From positions 34,812,020 through 34,876,019 of the forward strand of contig OY482848.1 of NCBI GenBank assembly GCA_960531495.1: a stretch of DNA of 64,000 bases. Reading direction: 5' to 3'. Below the pieces are notes generated by a model. It searched no databases. It was given only the letters and a program-made list of their open reading frames with translations, and had not been told where the DNA came from. A program made the position numbers and the translations under genes. The stretch comes from Zeus faber. Taxonomy: Eukaryota > Chordata > Actinopteri > Zeiformes > Zeidae. Positions 62,111 to 64,000 of this stretch are shown piece after piece; within the stretch, counting starts at the first letter, position 1, and each line of letters starts with the position of its first letter.

Positions 62111-64000
62111 AGGCGGGACGGGGATTTCAAGATGATGTAGCTTCCGGATCGTTAGATGTCTTGATCATCAGGCGACAACTCACAGAATTGTTGTGGTTTT
62201 TTTTTGTTTTTTTTCATTTTGCTCCATTCCTTTGGATGGCAGGCCCGAATGAGGTCAAATATATTTTCCCCAATTCAGACTGCCATGAGGTTGCTCCTCA
62301 AAACGCTGCCCAGTCTATAGAGAAGGCTCAGGACCTCCCCACAATACACTAAATGGGTCCAGTTGGGACTCGATGCAGTTAGTCCGAATGCAGCTGGAGA
62401 AGGAACGCAGCAGGATTTCAACTTTATGAACCTGGAATTCCTCCACGCTGCGTGAAGCCTGCGTGGGGTGTACTCTCTCTCGCACTCCTCCCCCCCCCCC
62501 CCCTCCATCCCTCGCTCACACCCACAATCTGACCCACGGAGGAAAAGGATGTGACGTTGCCCTTGGTTGCGCCATCTCAATCCGCTCCTCATTCGGAGTA
62601 GCTTTGCAGAGAGTCTGAAAAAAAGTCTCAAGTTTAGGCGTGGCTGTCGTTGCCCAATAGCATCCCTCCGTCTTGCTCATCAGCTCTATCTTAGGTTGTA
62701 CTTCACCTTCCTCTTTTTTTCTGATTTCATCCACCCCACTTTCTGCCACATCCCTCTATTTTTCGGGCCCTATCCTCCGCCTCCCTCTTCTCATCCTTCT
62801 ATTTAAAGATGGCCGCTTTGGGTGGCTGGCCGCAGGATGATCTGCAGGATTAGGGCGTTAATCCTGCCGTACTGACATACTTCCCCTTTGTGCATCCGTA
62901 CGGCGGCAGGGGACCCAGACGCAAGAGAAGAGCAATCCCCAAAAAAAAATCCTCAAATCCCTGCCCCCCCTTTATGCCGCCTGGACACCGGAGCAGGTGA
63001 CCCACTTGGCTCTGTTCTGGGTCACCTGTCCCATCCTCTCTCCTTATTATTCATTATCATAAAAGCCCCAGGTGTATAGGAGGTGAACACTGGGCACCAG
63101 GAAGTACCATGCGCTGCCGATGTGGTGGAAAACAATCACTTCCTCTTTTCAAGACACCTGGTTTCTCTCCGTTTCCCTGTCACAGAGACTGACGGGGAAA
63201 TGGATAAACAAGTGTTTACTTTTCAGAGTAGCATTCATCACTAGTTCACGTTCTCACAACCATGTTTTTAAAAGGTAAATTCTTATGGTAAAGATGCTCT
63301 AACGATCCTTAATTTTTTTAATTCCCCGGTTCACGTTTCTACAAAATTCACACTGGCACCTTAAGACATGAACACATGAGCAATTCCATCAATTGCAGCG
63401 TTCAACTCAAAGTCAGGTGCTGGCTGAGCATGCAACCAACAAATAGAAAAAAAAATAACTACAAATATTTCCAGTTTTTACTTATTCAAACCAATTAAGC
63501 AATGTTTTTGGCAGTGGTCATACAGCCACCTCTGATCCTGGGCCCTATTACCTAGTCCCAAGACAGGTGTGGCTGCTTCAACCACACCACAGCCACACCA
63601 TAGTCAAATAGTTTGCATCTTGCTGTTTACCTCACAGTGCCTTTTGACTTTTTACCTCAAAATCCACAGTAAATTCATAATTAATGGAAATGAGCTCTTG
63701 TGTTGACGGACCAAAATTGCAAGGCTCCACCAATTCATCAATTCCAGCCAGAGCAAGCTCAGCTTTCACATTGCTTATTGCTGCTTGCAAGCACAGGTAG
63801 ACATGATTGTGATGTTTCGTGGTGTTTTTTTGTGGTTAATGGTGGTATGCTGTGGCATTATTCTGTTGTGAAAAGAGTGCCGTGGCGGAAGAGGGGCTAA
63901 TTTTGGGCTTCAACTCGCTTTAGAGGAAGTGGAGTTCTGACGCTTCGGTTAGTTTAGTGATTAACTTAACTTGTTTTCCACTTAGATTTATAACTGTTTG
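62111..64000 (+). other. GPR179 intron continuation, no recognised feature
   Basis: Mixed unique-looking sequence with short C and A homopolymers (62,494-62,504; 62,941-62,949) and no supported coding segment. Ends at the window edge. Confidence 0.4.

Overview
The window is vertebrate nuclear DNA, almost certainly from a ray-finned (teleost) fish. Four multi-exon protein genes with GT/AG introns are present. The dispersed repeats are of teleost type (tRNA-derived SINEs, a LINE 3' tail ending in GACAATAAAG, hAT-like and pogo/Tigger-like MITEs, a decayed Ty3/gypsy copy), and CA/TG microsatellites are unusually dense. Coding models were built by joining reading frames at splice sites and checking codon phase across every junction. 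No database search was run; family names rest on recognising conserved protein sequence.

Layout: (1) 535-19,420, minus strand: a complete ABCC10/MRP7-type ABC transporter, 21 coding exons, 1,555 codons plus stop, all phases compatible; its promoter is probably the CpG-rich block near 23.45-23.88 kb. (2) 20.05-22.87 kb: a large 17-bp minisatellite and a second, oppositely oriented array. (3) 26,417-33,862, minus: a complete Sp2 transcription factor, 7 coding exons, 594 aa, with a CpG-rich promoter region near 34.6-35.35 kb. (4) 35.4-42.6 kb: a gene-poor stretch of transposon debris. (5) 42,811-53,336, minus: a complete SOCS7 gene, 9 coding exons, 816 aa. (6) 53.3-57.5 kb: intergenic DNA dominated by CpG-dense and TCTA/TCTG tandem repeats. 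(7) 57,938 onward, plus: the first two coding exons of a GPR179-type orphan class C receptor, which continues beyond the window.

The gene products do not form one pathway: a membrane exporter, a GC-box transcription factor, an E3-ligase adaptor and a retinal receptor. The SOCS7-GPR179 neighbourhood matches the arrangement known from the human 17q12 region and supports those two calls.

The most unusual structure is in a SOCS7 intron (49.07-49.98 kb): a long imperfect inverted repeat with about 247-bp arms whose loop carries a near-identical, sense-oriented 165-bp copy of SOCS7 exon 1. It looks like a fold-back or Pack-type element that captured host coding sequence. A second theme is that tandem repeats have taken over splice signals: several 3' splice sites in ABCC10, SOCS7 and GPR179 are built from or abut TG repeats, poly-C or a pyrimidine-rich minisatellite, and one SOCS7 intron both starts and ends in TG repeats.
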